Origin: Mucilaginibacter sp. OK283
GTDB lineage: Bacteria; Bacteroidota; Bacteroidia; Sphingobacteriales; Sphingobacteriaceae
Length of the DNA stretch: 64,000 bases
Assembly (NCBI RefSeq): GCF_900110415.1
Contig: NZ_FODR01000003.1
Span: 310,001 to 374,000, forward strand
Direction: 5' to 3'
Both the position numbers and the translations under genes were made by a program. Below are positions 42,931 through 51,702 of this stretch, in pieces; position 1 is the first letter of the stretch; the number at the start of each line of letters is the position of its first letter. The notes beneath the pieces are model-generated. The model saw nothing but the letters and a program-made list of their open reading frames with translations, was not told where the DNA came from and did no database searches.

Positions 42931-43491
42931 CTATTGTTGTACTACCTGTGCTTTTAAGCTCACAATAATTTTGCCCAGTGAGCCTATTAAGTTTGATGGC
43001 AGTTTATTTTTATTAGCGCCTTTAACAACATCGTCAACAAAGGCGTCAAAATCGGCAGCAGTGGCTTTGCCGTTCATACGTGGATTTTTTGCCGGGTCGT
43101 GGGCATCAACCATATTGTCGCCTGTGTAAGTGAAGTTTTTTGCGCCTGTGGCAACAGCTACAAAAGTAGTCAGGTTGCCGCTCAATTCGGTAAAGCCCGA
43201 TAGGTTGCCTTTGGTTACTTCGGATAGCAGCACGGTAAAATGGCCGTTTATCCTGCTATCGCCGGCAATAACAAATATGGTGCTATCTATAACCGAGCGG
43301 ATACCTAAGCGCCCTTTTTCGATGGTGGTACCTGGTTTTGCCGGATCGGATACCATTACCGATCCGCCTAACGAATCATATAAAGTAGCTTTTACCGGTG
43401 TTACCGACGAATTACTGCTGCAAGCCTGCAGAGCGAACATAGCGCTAACGGATAGCGCGATTAACGTTGAAGTGTTTAGTAGTTTTTTCAT
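42931..43491 (-). CDS. Exported globin-like lipoprotein
   Basis: 186 residues. The signal ends in a lipobox (MFALQAC23SSN), so the protein is probably lipid-anchored. The mature part begins LYDSLGG, as truncated (group 1) haemoglobins do. It continues with RSVIDSTIFVIAGDSRINGHF, a conserved FTELSGNLTTFVAVATGA and MVDAHDPAKNPRMNGKATAADFDAFVDDVV, consistent with the globin E-F-G region; H in VDAH could be a haem ligand. The globin assignment is by pattern and moderate. Just 12 bp downstream of 43504-43929 on the same strand, it is probably co-transcribed with it. Confidence 0.7.
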   Translation of the reverse strand: MKKLLNTSTLIALSVSAMFALQACSSNSSVTPVKATLYDSLGGSVMVSDPAKPGTTIEKGRLGIRSVIDSTIFVIAGDSRINGHFTVLLSEVTKGNLSGFTELSGNLTTFVAVATGAKNFTYTGDNMVDAHDPAKNPRMNGKATAADFDAFVDDVVKGANKNKLPSNLIGSLGKIIVSLKAQVVQQ

Positions 43492-43503
43492 GTTTTTTAA
43501 AGA

Positions 43504-43929
43504 TTAGATTACCTGGGTTATTAGCTTGTAAATTTTATAGGTGTATGATGATTTGGCAACCGGGCAGCCGCTTTTTAAGCTTTGGGCATCGGGCATGTAG
43601 CGATCGGCTTTTAGGTCAAGTGCTTTTTTAAGGTTATCAACTACCTGTGTGCCACTGGTTTTAACCGGGAAAAAAGTAAAGATAACGGTGTTCGATTCGG
43701 GGTTAACCATTACATGGTCAATTCCCTTTTGCTTGTACATCCAGGCGGCAATGTTATTGGCATCCCTGGTTGTTATGGGCTGCTTAATATCAATGCGGGC
43801 CATTACTTTGGTATAGGCATCGGGTGCCGGCCGATAAACAAAATAAATGTGAATGGCCAATACAAAAAACAAGAACACGAAAGTTGATAAACCATAAAGG
43901 ACGATTTTTTTTACTGTACTTTTTTTCAT
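43504..43929 (-). CDS. Membrane-anchored small protein with ferredoxin-like domain
   Basis: 141 residues with one N-terminal transmembrane helix (KIVLYGLSTFVFLFFVLAIHIYFV, about 8-31) and a soluble domain. Its alternating pattern (ARIDIKQPI, DANNIAAWMYKQKGI, HVMVNPESNTVIFTFFP, VVDNLKKAL) suggests a beta-alpha-beta-beta-alpha-beta fold like heavy-metal-associated domains, but without their CxxC. A single Cys (KSGCPVA) follows. No known family is assigned. It lies immediately upstream of the globin-like lipoprotein gene, suggesting a shared role. Confidence 0.65.
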   Translation of the reverse strand: MKKSTVKKIVLYGLSTFVFLFFVLAIHIYFVYRPAPDAYTKVMARIDIKQPITTRDANNIAAWMYKQKGIDHVMVNPESNTVIFTFFPVKTSGTQVVDNLKKALDLKADRYMPDAQSLKSGCPVAKSSYTYKIYKLITQVI

Positions 43930-44255
43930 GAGGATAGGCTTTTGATTTTAATATCTTAATTATGTTTGTTGCGAAATTTTACATTTCTATTATGAAATAC
44001 GGTGCTTTAATTCTCCCGGTTTTTACATGTCGATAAATAACCTACTTTAAATTAGAGTACTCCTAATGGGTGTAAAAAGATGTTGGGAAAGTGGCTTAAA
44101 AAGGGAGAATGGTAGCTGCGTATTTTTACAGGGGCCAATTAGGTAGCTGTGAAGATTAGTTTTTAGCAATAAATTTATTAATCGCTTCTATAATGAAGGT
44201 GAAATAAAGTGCAGAAACACCTTAATTCCAAGCTGCTGATCTGCCGCTGATAATT

Positions 44256-44326
44256 GCCTTTGGCCGGGCCATTTGTTCATAGGTGCTTAAGCGCGGCCAA
44301 TAACCAATTTGTTCTTAATGCGCTTG
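44256..44326 (+). repeat. Degraded R3 repeat in a gene-free spacer
   Basis: TTGCCTTTGGCCGGGCCATT and GTTCATA, then GCGCGGCCAATAACC, recall the copy at 42084. The spacer 43930-44384 is otherwise AT-rich, with no gene seen; its right-hand part presumably holds the promoter for the minus-strand pair at 43504-43929. Confidence 0.5.
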
Positions 44327-44384
44327 TTTGAGGTGGTGTTTGTTTTCTTAAGTTAATAACGGACTTAACGGCCCGCTAATACGA

Positions 44385-44840
44385 TCAATGGATTATTTTT
44401 CGTAATCTTATTTTTGCATTATCCGTTACCGTCAACATTTTATTAGTGTTGCTCATATCCAGGTTGTTGCAGCCTAAACAAAAGGTTATGAAACCCGTTA
44501 TTACATGTTTCTCATTAAATATAACTACGCCAAATTCTGATGCAAAGCAATCTTCAAAGCGGGTCTTTTGATAGGAGTGCTTGCTCAGCAAAATTTCCGT
44601 CAGCGTATTTATGTCGGCAACGCTTAGTTTTTTGATCTTATGAAAACAGGAATCAACCTTATTGTTGGCAATAATTGGTGGGCTTTTTGAATCGAGGCAA
44701 TCATGCGTATTGCGCTGCATTTTATATAAATCAATAAACCTGGCTTGTTTTAAGGTGTTTTCGGCCTTTGTACCCAATTGCTGGCCAGCACAAAAGTTGG
44801 CAAAAGAGGAGACGAAGAATATCGCTAATAGATATTTCAT
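44385..44840 (-). CDS. Hypothetical secreted protein
   Basis: 151 residues with a signal peptide (YLLAIFFVSSFANFCAG, residues 3-19). No family recognised. The mature protein has six cysteines (HDCLDS, DSCFHK, EDCFAS and FCLGC among them), so disulfides are likely after export. It ends in a beta-rich part (VVIFNEKHVITGFITFCLGC). A second secreted or membrane gene lies upstream on the same strand, 46 bp away. Confidence 0.65.
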   Translation of the reverse strand: MKYLLAIFFVSSFANFCAGQQLGTKAENTLKQARFIDLYKMQRNTHDCLDSKSPPIIANNKVDSCFHKIKKLSVADINTLTEILLSKHSYQKTRFEDCFASEFGVVIFNEKHVITGFITFCLGCNNLDMSNTNKMLTVTDNAKIRLRKIIH

Positions 44841-44886
44841 TAAACTTTAATGGTTAAGATCGTTGGTTCTTATACGTTAAGGTAGT

Positions 44887-45456
44887 TTATTTCCTTACGG
44901 TCAGCGATGTTAAAATCGCCCTCATTTCTACCGAATCGGCGCTACTGCAGGCTACTTTTGACAGGTGTACATTTACAAACAGATCTTTACCTAACATGGC
45001 ATAGCCATACATATTTTTTTGTGCAAAGTTGGCACCATCCATCACCACATTATTTTGCCGGTACATGAAATCGTCGGTTGGGGCACCCCAGTCCTCATTA
45101 TTGCGCTCCATGGGTTTTAGTTTGGAGTAGTTTGAAAAATAAGCAAATGGATAGGCCGGGCTGATATCGGGGCCGCTAATGGCCACTTTTAGCGCATCAA
45201 CCAGTTGCAATTTTTCATCGTCATTAAGTTTGTAATATAAAACAGAACAAATAAAACCGTCCTGTTCTGCGTAATAGTAGTAATCGGTACCACGCCATTC
45301 TTTTTTGAATTTTTTAAACCGGCTGCTTGTCAGTGTAAACGTGGTGCCGTTTCTTTTGGGGTAAGCAAATTCAAACAGGGTACTGTCGGCTATTTTAAAA
45401 GCAAGTAACCCGATAATAAGAGCGGTTGCTAAATAAAAAGTATTTTTTTGTTTCAT
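44887..45456 (-). CDS. Hypothetical membrane-anchored or secreted protein
   Basis: 189 residues with an N-terminal hydrophobic segment (FYLATALIIGLLAFKIA, 6-22) acting as signal or anchor. The rest has a conserved-looking WGAPTDDFMYRQNNVVMDGANFAQKN stretch (about 115-140) and two cysteines (FICSV, VACSS). Family not recognised. Together with the next minus-strand gene it may form a two-gene unit. Confidence 0.65.
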   Translation of the reverse strand: MKQKNTFYLATALIIGLLAFKIADSTLFEFAYPKRNGTTFTLTSSRFKKFKKEWRGTDYYYYAEQDGFICSVLYYKLNDDEKLQLVDALKVAISGPDISPAYPFAYFSNYSKLKPMERNNEDWGAPTDDFMYRQNNVVMDGANFAQKNMYGYAMLGKDLFVNVHLSKVACSSADSVEMRAILTSLTVRK

Positions 45457-45614
45457 GGTGTTAAGGCTATAAGTACAGTGCTGCAGCCAAATATAGGTTT
45501 TATGTTGGATTATGAAATATAGTTTATGCGGGGAACCAAAGGTTAATGCTGTATTTTTTTAACTTTAATCGCCAGGGAATTTATAGCCCCGCAACTATCG
45601 CATCACCAGATAAT

Positions 45615-45899
45615 ATGAAAGAAAGCAGGATACAAACCTTACACCCCGATAAGGATAAACAAAACAAAATTATCTCGGCCGAAAAGTATGAAGTGATCAA
45701 AGCAGCCATCCTGCAAATTTTGCAGGAGCAAAGCCTCACCCATACCCAGCTGATGCAGGCCCTTCATGATAAGGTGCATGTCACCTTCGCCGGCAATGCC
45801 CACTGGTACGGCGAAACCGTGAAGCTGGATCTTGAAGCACGCGATATCATAAAACGAAATACGGCCAAGCCCCCGGTTTATAGTATTAATAAACATTGA
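45615..45899 (+). CDS. DUF6958-like small protein
   Basis: 94 residues from ATG 45615 (the frame is open to 45546, but the extra 23 codons look non-coding). The sequence (RIQTLHPDKDKQNKIISAEKY at the start, then VIKAAILQILQE and WYGETVKLDLEARDIIKR) resembles the DUF6958 family, small cytoplasmic proteins that look like a winged helix-turn-helix. DNA binding is possible but unproven. Monocistronic. Confidence 0.7.
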   Translation: MKESRIQTLHPDKDKQNKIISAEKYEVIKAAILQILQEQSLTHTQLMQALHDKVHVTFAGNAHWYGETVKLDLEARDIIKRNTAKPPVYSINKH

Positions 45900-46091
45900 A
45901 CCCTGCGCCGCGCTGCAAATTAATATGTTAACTTTAAGCATTTTGCTTTTAGCTTCTCCCTATCGATACTATTTTACCAAAATGTGCTCAGATAATTTCA
46001 TCGGAGCTTTTTTTTTAGATAGCTGTGTTTTTAACATTTATTTTTAGGGGCATATTATAAACCGAATTCAAAAAGTGCTTATCCAAAATAT

Positions 46092-48944
46092 ATGAAAACG
46101 TTGCGCCTTTTGCTGTTGCTATCTGTTTGCCCTTTAGTCGTATCAGCACAAACAGCTGGCAGCGACCAGAAATCAAGGGCGCATATTTGTATAGATACCG
46201 GTTGGCGGTTTGCCTATGGGCATCCGTTTGATGCCGCTAAGGATTTTAACAACGGCACCGGCTATTTCTCTTATTTTGCCAAAGCTGGCTATGGCGATGG
46301 TGCCGCCGCCGCTGATTTTGACGACAGGCCCTGGCGCAAGCTCGATTTGCCGCACGATTGGGCGGCCGAACTTGGCTTTAGCGAAAAGGCAAGTTTTAGC
46401 CATGGTTTTAAAGCCCTGGGCCGCAATTTTCCGGAAAGCAGCGTAGGCTGGTACCGCAAAAAGTTTACTATGCCACAGCAGGATTTTGGCCGCCATATCA
46501 CCATTGCATTTGATGGTGTTTTTCGCAACTCCACCATTTGGGTAAACGGGCATTACCTGGGTACCGAGTTAAGCGGCTACAACGGTTTTGAATATGATAT
46601 TACCCAGCTTTTAAACTACGGCGGCGATAATACCATCGCCGTAAGGGTAGATGCCACTATGGAAGAGGGCTGGTTTTATGAAGGGGCCGGCATTTACAGG
46701 CATGTATGGCTCAATAAAACGTCGCCGCTGCATATTGCCGCCAACGGTACATTTGTGAGCAGCACTGTTGGTAACGGCAAGGCGCAAATAACCGTTAAAA
46801 CTAATATAAGCAATTACGATACCGGGGCAGACAATTTTGCCATCGTACAAAAAGTTTATGACCGTCAAGGCCGTTTGCTGACTACCAAACAAACTGACGG
46901 CAATAGCCTGCAACCTTTTAAAACGGGAGAGTATAGCAGCCAGTTGGAGATAGCACACCCTAAATTATGGTCGGTTGATACGCCGTACCTGCACCGTTTG
47001 GTTACCACCATTTTGGTAAATAATGTGCCCGTTGATGAATATGTAACACGCTTTGGCATACGTACCCTGCGTTTTGACGCCAACAGCGGCTTTTACCTGA
47101 ACGGTAAACGGCTGGAAATAAAAGGCACCAATAACCACCAGGAGCATGCGGGAGTGGGTACAGCCATACCCGACGAACTGCAGTACTATAGAATTGCCCG
47201 TTTAAAAGAAATGGGTAGTAACGCTTATCGCTGTTCGCACAACCCGCCTACGCCCCAATTGCTGGATGCCTGCGATAGCTTGGGTATGCTGGTGATTGAC
47301 GAAAATCGCTTGATGGGTATAGATGAGTACCACCTGGGTAACCTGAAAAAAATGATTGACCGCGATCGCAACCATCCAAGCGTGATCAGTTGGTCGGTGG
47401 GTAACGAGGAGTGGGGGATAGAAAACTCGGAGACAGGTGCACGCATTGCAACCACCATGCAGGCCTTTGTAAAAAGCCTGGATACCACCCGTGCGGTTAC
47501 CGCGGCGTTTAGCGGCGGCTGGGGGCAGGGCTTATCTGGTGTGATGGATTTAATAGGTTTTAACTACATAGCACAGGAAAACCCAGATGCGCAGCACCAG
47601 AAATTCCCGCAGCAAAAAGGTTGGGGCACCGAGGAAGGATCGACCTTTGCCACCCGCGGGATTTACTTCACCAATGATTCGCTTCATTATAAATCTGCTT
47701 ACGATGCCAAGCCAAGGCCGAATGCCTACAGCATTGAAGAGGGCTGGCAATACTATGCCAAACGGCCATTTTTAGCAGGTATGTTTATCTGGACGGGATT
47801 TGATTACCGGGGCGAGCCTACACCCTATGGATGGCCATCTATCGGGTCGTACTTTGGGATGCTCGATCAGTGCGGTTTTGCTAAGGATGATGCCTGGTAC
47901 CTGCAGGCCTGGTGGGACAGCAAGCCGGTGCTGCACCTGTTGCCGCACTGGAACTGGAAAGGCAAAGAAAACCAGTCCATAAACGTTTGGGCCTATAGCA
48001 ATTGCGACGAAGTGGAACTGTTTTTAAACGGTAAAACCCAGGGCAAAAAAGCCATGGCCAAAAACGGGCACCTGGAATGGGCGGTTCCTTACAGCCCCGG
48101 GATACTGAAGGCTATTGGCTATACCGGCGGCAAACAGGTATTAACCGAAACCGTGCAAACTACCGGCTCCCCGCAAGCCATCGCCCTTGAAGCGCATAAA
48201 AATACCCTGAAAGCCGATGCGCAGGATGTAGCCGTAATTAAGGTTAGCCTGCTTGACAAAAAAGGACTGGCGGTACCCGATGCCAATAATGAAATAAGTT
48301 TTAAAATTGAAGGGCCGGGCAGAATTATAGGAGTAGGCAATGGCAACCCGACCTCGCTTGAGCCCGATAAGTACCTGGAAACGATAGTAAATATGCCCAT
48401 CGAGGCCTTGAAAGAATTGCCGGTACCCGATACCATCCGCAAAAGCGAAACAGTCGAAACCTTTGATGATAGCGGCTGGAAAAAGGCATTTACCAATATA
48501 AGTGATACCAGCGTAAAAGCCTGGGTTTATCGCGGCAGTATTAATTTAACCGATGATTTAACGCGACAGCCGCTCAGCTTTTTTTATAAAAGTATAGGCC
48601 GCAAGCAATCGGTATATTTTAATGGCCATTTGCTGGCTGCCAATGTCGATTATCATAAAGACCAGGATGTGTTTAACATCAGCAAAGCCTTTTTAAAGCC
48701 AGGGAAAAACAGCATAGTTATTGTTGCCTTACCTATCAAAAAACTGCACCCCTGGGATAACCCTAACCAGGATCCCGGCGTAATTCAGTTTAAGGCACCT
48801 GCCGCTGCCTGGAAAAGAAAGCTGTTCAATGGCCTGGCCCAGGTTATTATCCAATCAGACGGAAGCCATGCTGGGCCAATCACTTTAACCGCTAATTCGG
48901 CAGGGTTAAAAGAAAAGAAAATAGTTATTAATGCGGATAAGTAG
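46092..48944 (+). CDS. Glycoside hydrolase family 2, beta-galactosidase type
   Basis: 950 residues, signal peptide LLLLLSVCPLVVSAQ (cleavage about residue 20). N-terminal sugar-binding jelly roll (GWYRKKFTMP, ITIAFDGVFRNSTIWVNG, GWFYEGAGIYRHVWL), an immunoglobulin-like domain, then the TIM barrel with CSHNPPTPQLLDACD, acid/base E439 in WSVGNEEWG and the likely nucleophile E514 in WGTEEGST. C-terminal DUF4982-like and Ig-like domains follow. It removes terminal beta-linked sugars, probably galactose, from periplasmic or extracellular glycans. No SusCD pair or other CAZyme is adjacent, so it is not part of a visible polysaccharide utilisation locus. Confidence 0.93.
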   Translation: MKTLRLLLLLSVCPLVVSAQTAGSDQKSRAHICIDTGWRFAYGHPFDAAKDFNNGTGYFSYFAKAGYGDGAAAADFDDRPWRKLDLPHDWAAELGFSEKASFSHGFKALGRNFPESSVGWYRKKFTMPQQDFGRHITIAFDGVFRNSTIWVNGHYLGTELSGYNGFEYDITQLLNYGGDNTIAVRVDATMEEGWFYEGAGIYRHVWLNKTSPLHIAANGTFVSSTVGNGKAQITVKTNISNYDTGADNFAIVQKVYDRQGRLLTTKQTDGNSLQPFKTGEYSSQLEIAHPKLWSVDTPYLHRLVTTILVNNVPVDEYVTRFGIRTLRFDANSGFYLNGKRLEIKGTNNHQEHAGVGTAIPDELQYYRIARLKEMGSNAYRCSHNPPTPQLLDACDSLGMLVIDENRLMGIDEYHLGNLKKMIDRDRNHPSVISWSVGNEEWGIENSETGARIATTMQAFVKSLDTTRAVTAAFSGGWGQGLSGVMDLIGFNYIAQENPDAQHQKFPQQKGWGTEEGSTFATRGIYFTNDSLHYKSAYDAKPRPNAYSIEEGWQYYAKRPFLAGMFIWTGFDYRGEPTPYGWPSIGSYFGMLDQCGFAKDDAWYLQAWWDSKPVLHLLPHWNWKGKENQSINVWAYSNCDEVELFLNGKTQGKKAMAKNGHLEWAVPYSPGILKAIGYTGGKQVLTETVQTTGSPQAIALEAHKNTLKADAQDVAVIKVSLLDKKGLAVPDANNEISFKIEGPGRIIGVGNGNPTSLEPDKYLETIVNMPIEALKELPVPDTIRKSETVETFDDSGWKKAFTNISDTSVKAWVYRGSINLTDDLTRQPLSFFYKSIGRKQSVYFNGHLLAANVDYHKDQDVFNISKAFLKPGKNSIVIVALPIKKLHPWDNPNQDPGVIQFKAPAAAWKRKLFNGLAQVIIQSDGSHAGPITLTANSAGLKEKKIVINADK

Positions 48945-48950
48945 AAAGAT

Positions 48951-48980
48951 AGTCTTGAGTTGGGAGTCTTAAGTTCTGAG
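48951..48980. repeat. Heptamer array (AGTCTTR/AGTTSNG)
   Basis: AGTCTTG, AGTTGGG, AGTCTTA, AGTTCTG follow the GH2 stop codon. No inverted partner is visible here. Confidence 0.55.
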
Positions 48981-49019
48981 GAGCTGTTTGCAAGTTTCTG
49001 ATTACCGATATCGAATATC

Positions 49020-49098
49020 CGTCATTGCGAGGTACGAAGCAATCTCGAAGTATGTGGGACTTAGCATGTAGGGGATTGCTTCGTGCCTCGCAATGACG
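49020..49098. mobile_element. R1-family palindromic element
   Basis: Starts CGTCATTGCGAGGTACGAAG and ends GCTTCGTGCCTCGCAATGACG. GAGCTGTTTGCAAG at about 48980 may be its outer terminal repeat. A fragment of another copy (CTCGCGATGACG) follows at about 49158. Confidence 0.75.
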
Positions 49099-49190
49099 GT
49101 AGGTTAGAACATTGGTTTAACTCAAATGCTCTTCATAACGATTTCACCTGATGGGGCACTCGCGATGACGCTCTCGCAGGGCTGTGTTAC

Positions 49191-49742
49191 TTAAATAATG
49201 CTTTGCTCGGTCGGGTGCTCCTGGTAAAATTGTTCCAGTTGCTTCAGTACTTCAACCTGGCTTTTACGGGGGTTAATAAAGGTGCGCACTTTTTTTACCA
49301 TCGCAAGGGCATCGTTAAAAGTTAAACCTGTTTTAAGCAAATAGGCAATAGTCATGGTTGGGCCGCGGCCAAGGCCCTGGCGGCAATGGATGTATACCTT
49401 GCCCCCGTTTTTTATTGCAGCATCGGCAAAGTTGGCTCCTTCTTTTAACACATCAAGCGGCGGTGGGGTATTATCGGGCGTGGGCAAATGCAGGTAACGA
49501 AAACCCTTATATTGTGCGCCGGTATAGATGGAATGCATCCGCATATTTATAATTGCTGTAACACCTAAAGATTTCAGTTTGCGCAAACCCACCAAATTAT
49601 ATTGGCTGCCTAAGTACAGGTTAGCAGTTATCTGGCATCGCTTAAGCTGGGGCAGCCCGGTTATTATGCGGTAAGCATTATCATAAGCCATTTGGGCCGA
49701 TAAATAAACTACCTTTAAAATACTTTTAATTTTTGCAAGCAT
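49191..49742 (-). CDS. Dual-specificity protein phosphatase
   Basis: 183 residues. The cysteine-based phosphatase signature H-C120-x5-R126 (VYIHCRQGLGRGPT) is intact, and D90 in LPTPDN is a candidate general acid. The N-terminal 35 residues are moderately hydrophobic and could contact the membrane. Substrate could be a phosphoprotein, phospholipid or nucleotide. It lies 15 bp downstream of a lipid kinase gene on the same strand, so a lipid-phosphate substrate deserves consideration, by analogy with PTPMT1-like enzymes. Confidence 0.85.
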   Translation of the reverse strand: MLAKIKSILKVVYLSAQMAYDNAYRIITGLPQLKRCQITANLYLGSQYNLVGLRKLKSLGVTAIINMRMHSIYTGAQYKGFRYLHLPTPDNTPPPLDVLKEGANFADAAIKNGGKVYIHCRQGLGRGPTMTIAYLLKTGLTFNDALAMVKKVRTFINPRKSQVEVLKQLEQFYQEHPTEQSII

Positions 49743-49757
49743 ATTGTTTTGCTGTTT

Positions 49758-50633
49758 TTAACGCGGCACTAATATATTGATAGCTGCCGGAACAACTTTA
49801 ATGGCTAACTTTTTTGCCTTTTGTTCGCAATCATCACGGATAAATGCCTGTTCGGCATCCATTTGTATAACTATATTTTTGCACCGCCAATGCTTTAAAG
49901 CTTCGGTTTGGTTTTGCAGCAAGGTGTTGCCGGCAATTTTTAACACAGATGTTAAATCGTTATCGCCCATCAGTATTACATCCAGCAAGCCATCTGTTAT
50001 ACTGATGCCGGGCAGCATATCTAAACCGGCAAAGCCAATATTGCCCGAATTGGTTATCGTGAGCGAAACGGCCGTTTCTTCTATCTCCTTACTATCTATC
50101 TTTAGTTTGTATTTTACCGGCGTGGCATTTACCATGGTTTTAATAGCAGTATAACCGTAAGCCAGCTGGCCAATGGTATCTTTTAGCCCGCGGCCGGCCT
50201 GTAAAATCATATCGGCCATAATACCCAGGTTAACCCGTAATAAAAAAGGATGGCCGTTTACCAGTCCCATATCAACGGCTTTTAATTTGTGGTGGCTTTT
50301 TATGAGTTCAAGAGCAGAAATGCTATCGAGGGGAATTTGCAGCTGTTTTGCCATAACGTTGGCCGTGCCGCCAGGAATGATGGCCATTGGTGTAGCCGTT
50401 CCGTGTAAGGCGCCGGCCGTATCTGTTACAGACCCATCGCCGCCATATACCACAATTAAATCAGTTTTGCCGATAAGTTTTTTTGCAATATCACCGGGGT
50501 TTTTGTGGCGCTGAGTAACAGATACATCCCATTTGATGGCGCTGTTGTCAAAAACCTGGTTAATGTAGGTGAGTATAGGCTCTTCCTTACCTGATGCCGG
50601 GTTGATAATAAAATGGATATGTTTAAATTTCAT
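49758..50633 (-). CDS. Diacylglycerol kinase-family lipid kinase
   Basis: 291 residues. The DAGK catalytic domain has the nucleotide-binding motif VYGGDGSVTDTAGAL (about 60-74), PGGTANVMAKQL and a beta-rich C-terminal domain (FLLRVNLGIMADMI, ISITDGLLDVILMGDNDL). Members phosphorylate diacylglycerol, sphingoid or related lipids in the cytoplasm or at the membrane. Unlike DgkA it is soluble. Probably co-transcribed with the downstream phosphatase. Confidence 0.9.
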   Translation of the reverse strand: MKFKHIHFIINPASGKEEPILTYINQVFDNSAIKWDVSVTQRHKNPGDIAKKLIGKTDLIVVYGGDGSVTDTAGALHGTATPMAIIPGGTANVMAKQLQIPLDSISALELIKSHHKLKAVDMGLVNGHPFLLRVNLGIMADMILQAGRGLKDTIGQLAYGYTAIKTMVNATPVKYKLKIDSKEIEETAVSLTITNSGNIGFAGLDMLPGISITDGLLDVILMGDNDLTSVLKIAGNTLLQNQTEALKHWRCKNIVIQMDAEQAFIRDDCEQKAKKLAIKVVPAAINILVPR

Positions 50634-50715
50634 TGCTTAACCTTCGGCTTTTCAACACGGAAGATAGGTAATAGTTTGATTTATTTGGGCGGCGATAAAG
50701 CTTTTGTGTACAGCC

Positions 50716-51663
50716 CTAAATCCTAAACAGCTCCGACTTAAGTTTTGTCATTTGGCCTAATAACGTGGTAACCGGCACTTTAGTGCTGCCAGACAGCTGC
50801 GCTACTTTGGCTACTGCAAAATTTAATGTTTCAATCTCTGTTTCCCGTTTGTTGAGGATATCCTGGTAGGTAGATATCTTTTGCCCGTCGGACATTTTAC
50901 TTATCATCAGCACGTTTTCTAATACATCGTGCTCTGTTAACTGGATGTTGTTCTGGTTGGCTATCGCAACGCATTCAGCAATTACCGTTTTGGCTATTTG
51001 TAAGGCTGCTTCATTACGGTGAAATACTCCATTATCAATCTCGAGCAACGGGCATATCGAATTAAATACGCAATTGCTGATTGCTTTTTTCCAGATCACC
51101 GTTTGGATGTTCGCCTCGGCCCTAAATGAAAATACATCGGTATTCAGTTCATCAACAATACTATCCAGGTTATCAAATGAGCTTTTAATAACCCCTATGG
51201 GTGATGATGCAACCGGCCTGAACCTTACTTTATTGGTTGAAACCGATTGACTGGTTACAAATAGTACACACCGGTATAATTCGGTAAAGCCCGCGTCGAT
51301 AAAACTATCTTCAATATGAAGTCCGTTTTGAAGGAATACGATGGGCGAGTGTTTTGCTTTAAATTTGAGTTTTTCTGCTAGTTCCTGGTTGCCGAATGAT
51401 TTGTTGGTTAACAAGATAAGCCCATCAAGCTGCGTATAATTATTTAGGGTGCTGATGGTTACTTCGGCCTGCAGTGTATTGTTTTCCGTTTCTATCTCCA
51501 GCAACTCGCGGCTGGCGGGCTTATCATCTACGCTGCCGCGCAGTATGATAACCTTTTTGCCTTTTAGGGTTAGGGCTACTGCCAAAGCCTTGGCAACAAC
51601 GCCATTACCTATAATGTATATGTTTGTATCAACCTTTATAGTTTGCTCAGATACTGATTCCAT
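50716..51663 (-). CDS. PanE/ApbA-like 2-dehydropantoate 2-reductase family protein
   Basis: 315 residues: N-terminal Rossmann fold with NAD(P) motif IIGNGVVAKALAVAL (about 17-31) and an ApbA-type C-terminal helical domain containing WKKAISNCVFNSICPLLEI (with the catalytic-type lysine and asparagine). It could reduce ketopantoate in coenzyme A synthesis or another 2-oxoacid; other pan genes are not nearby. The glycine motif is GxGxVA rather than the usual GxGxxG. It lies downstream of the MarR-GNAT gene on the same strand with a 39-bp gap, so the two could form an operon. Confidence 0.8.
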   Translation of the reverse strand: MESVSEQTIKVDTNIYIIGNGVVAKALAVALTLKGKKVIILRGSVDDKPASRELLEIETENNTLQAEVTISTLNNYTQLDGLILLTNKSFGNQELAEKLKFKAKHSPIVFLQNGLHIEDSFIDAGFTELYRCVLFVTSQSVSTNKVRFRPVASSPIGVIKSSFDNLDSIVDELNTDVFSFRAEANIQTVIWKKAISNCVFNSICPLLEIDNGVFHRNEAALQIAKTVIAECVAIANQNNIQLTEHDVLENVLMISKMSDGQKISTYQDILNKRETEIETLNFAVAKVAQLSGSTKVPVTTLLGQMTKLKSELFRI

Positions 51664-51702
51664 AACGTTTTAATTTGTATAGTTTTAACAGACCACCCAC
51701 AT

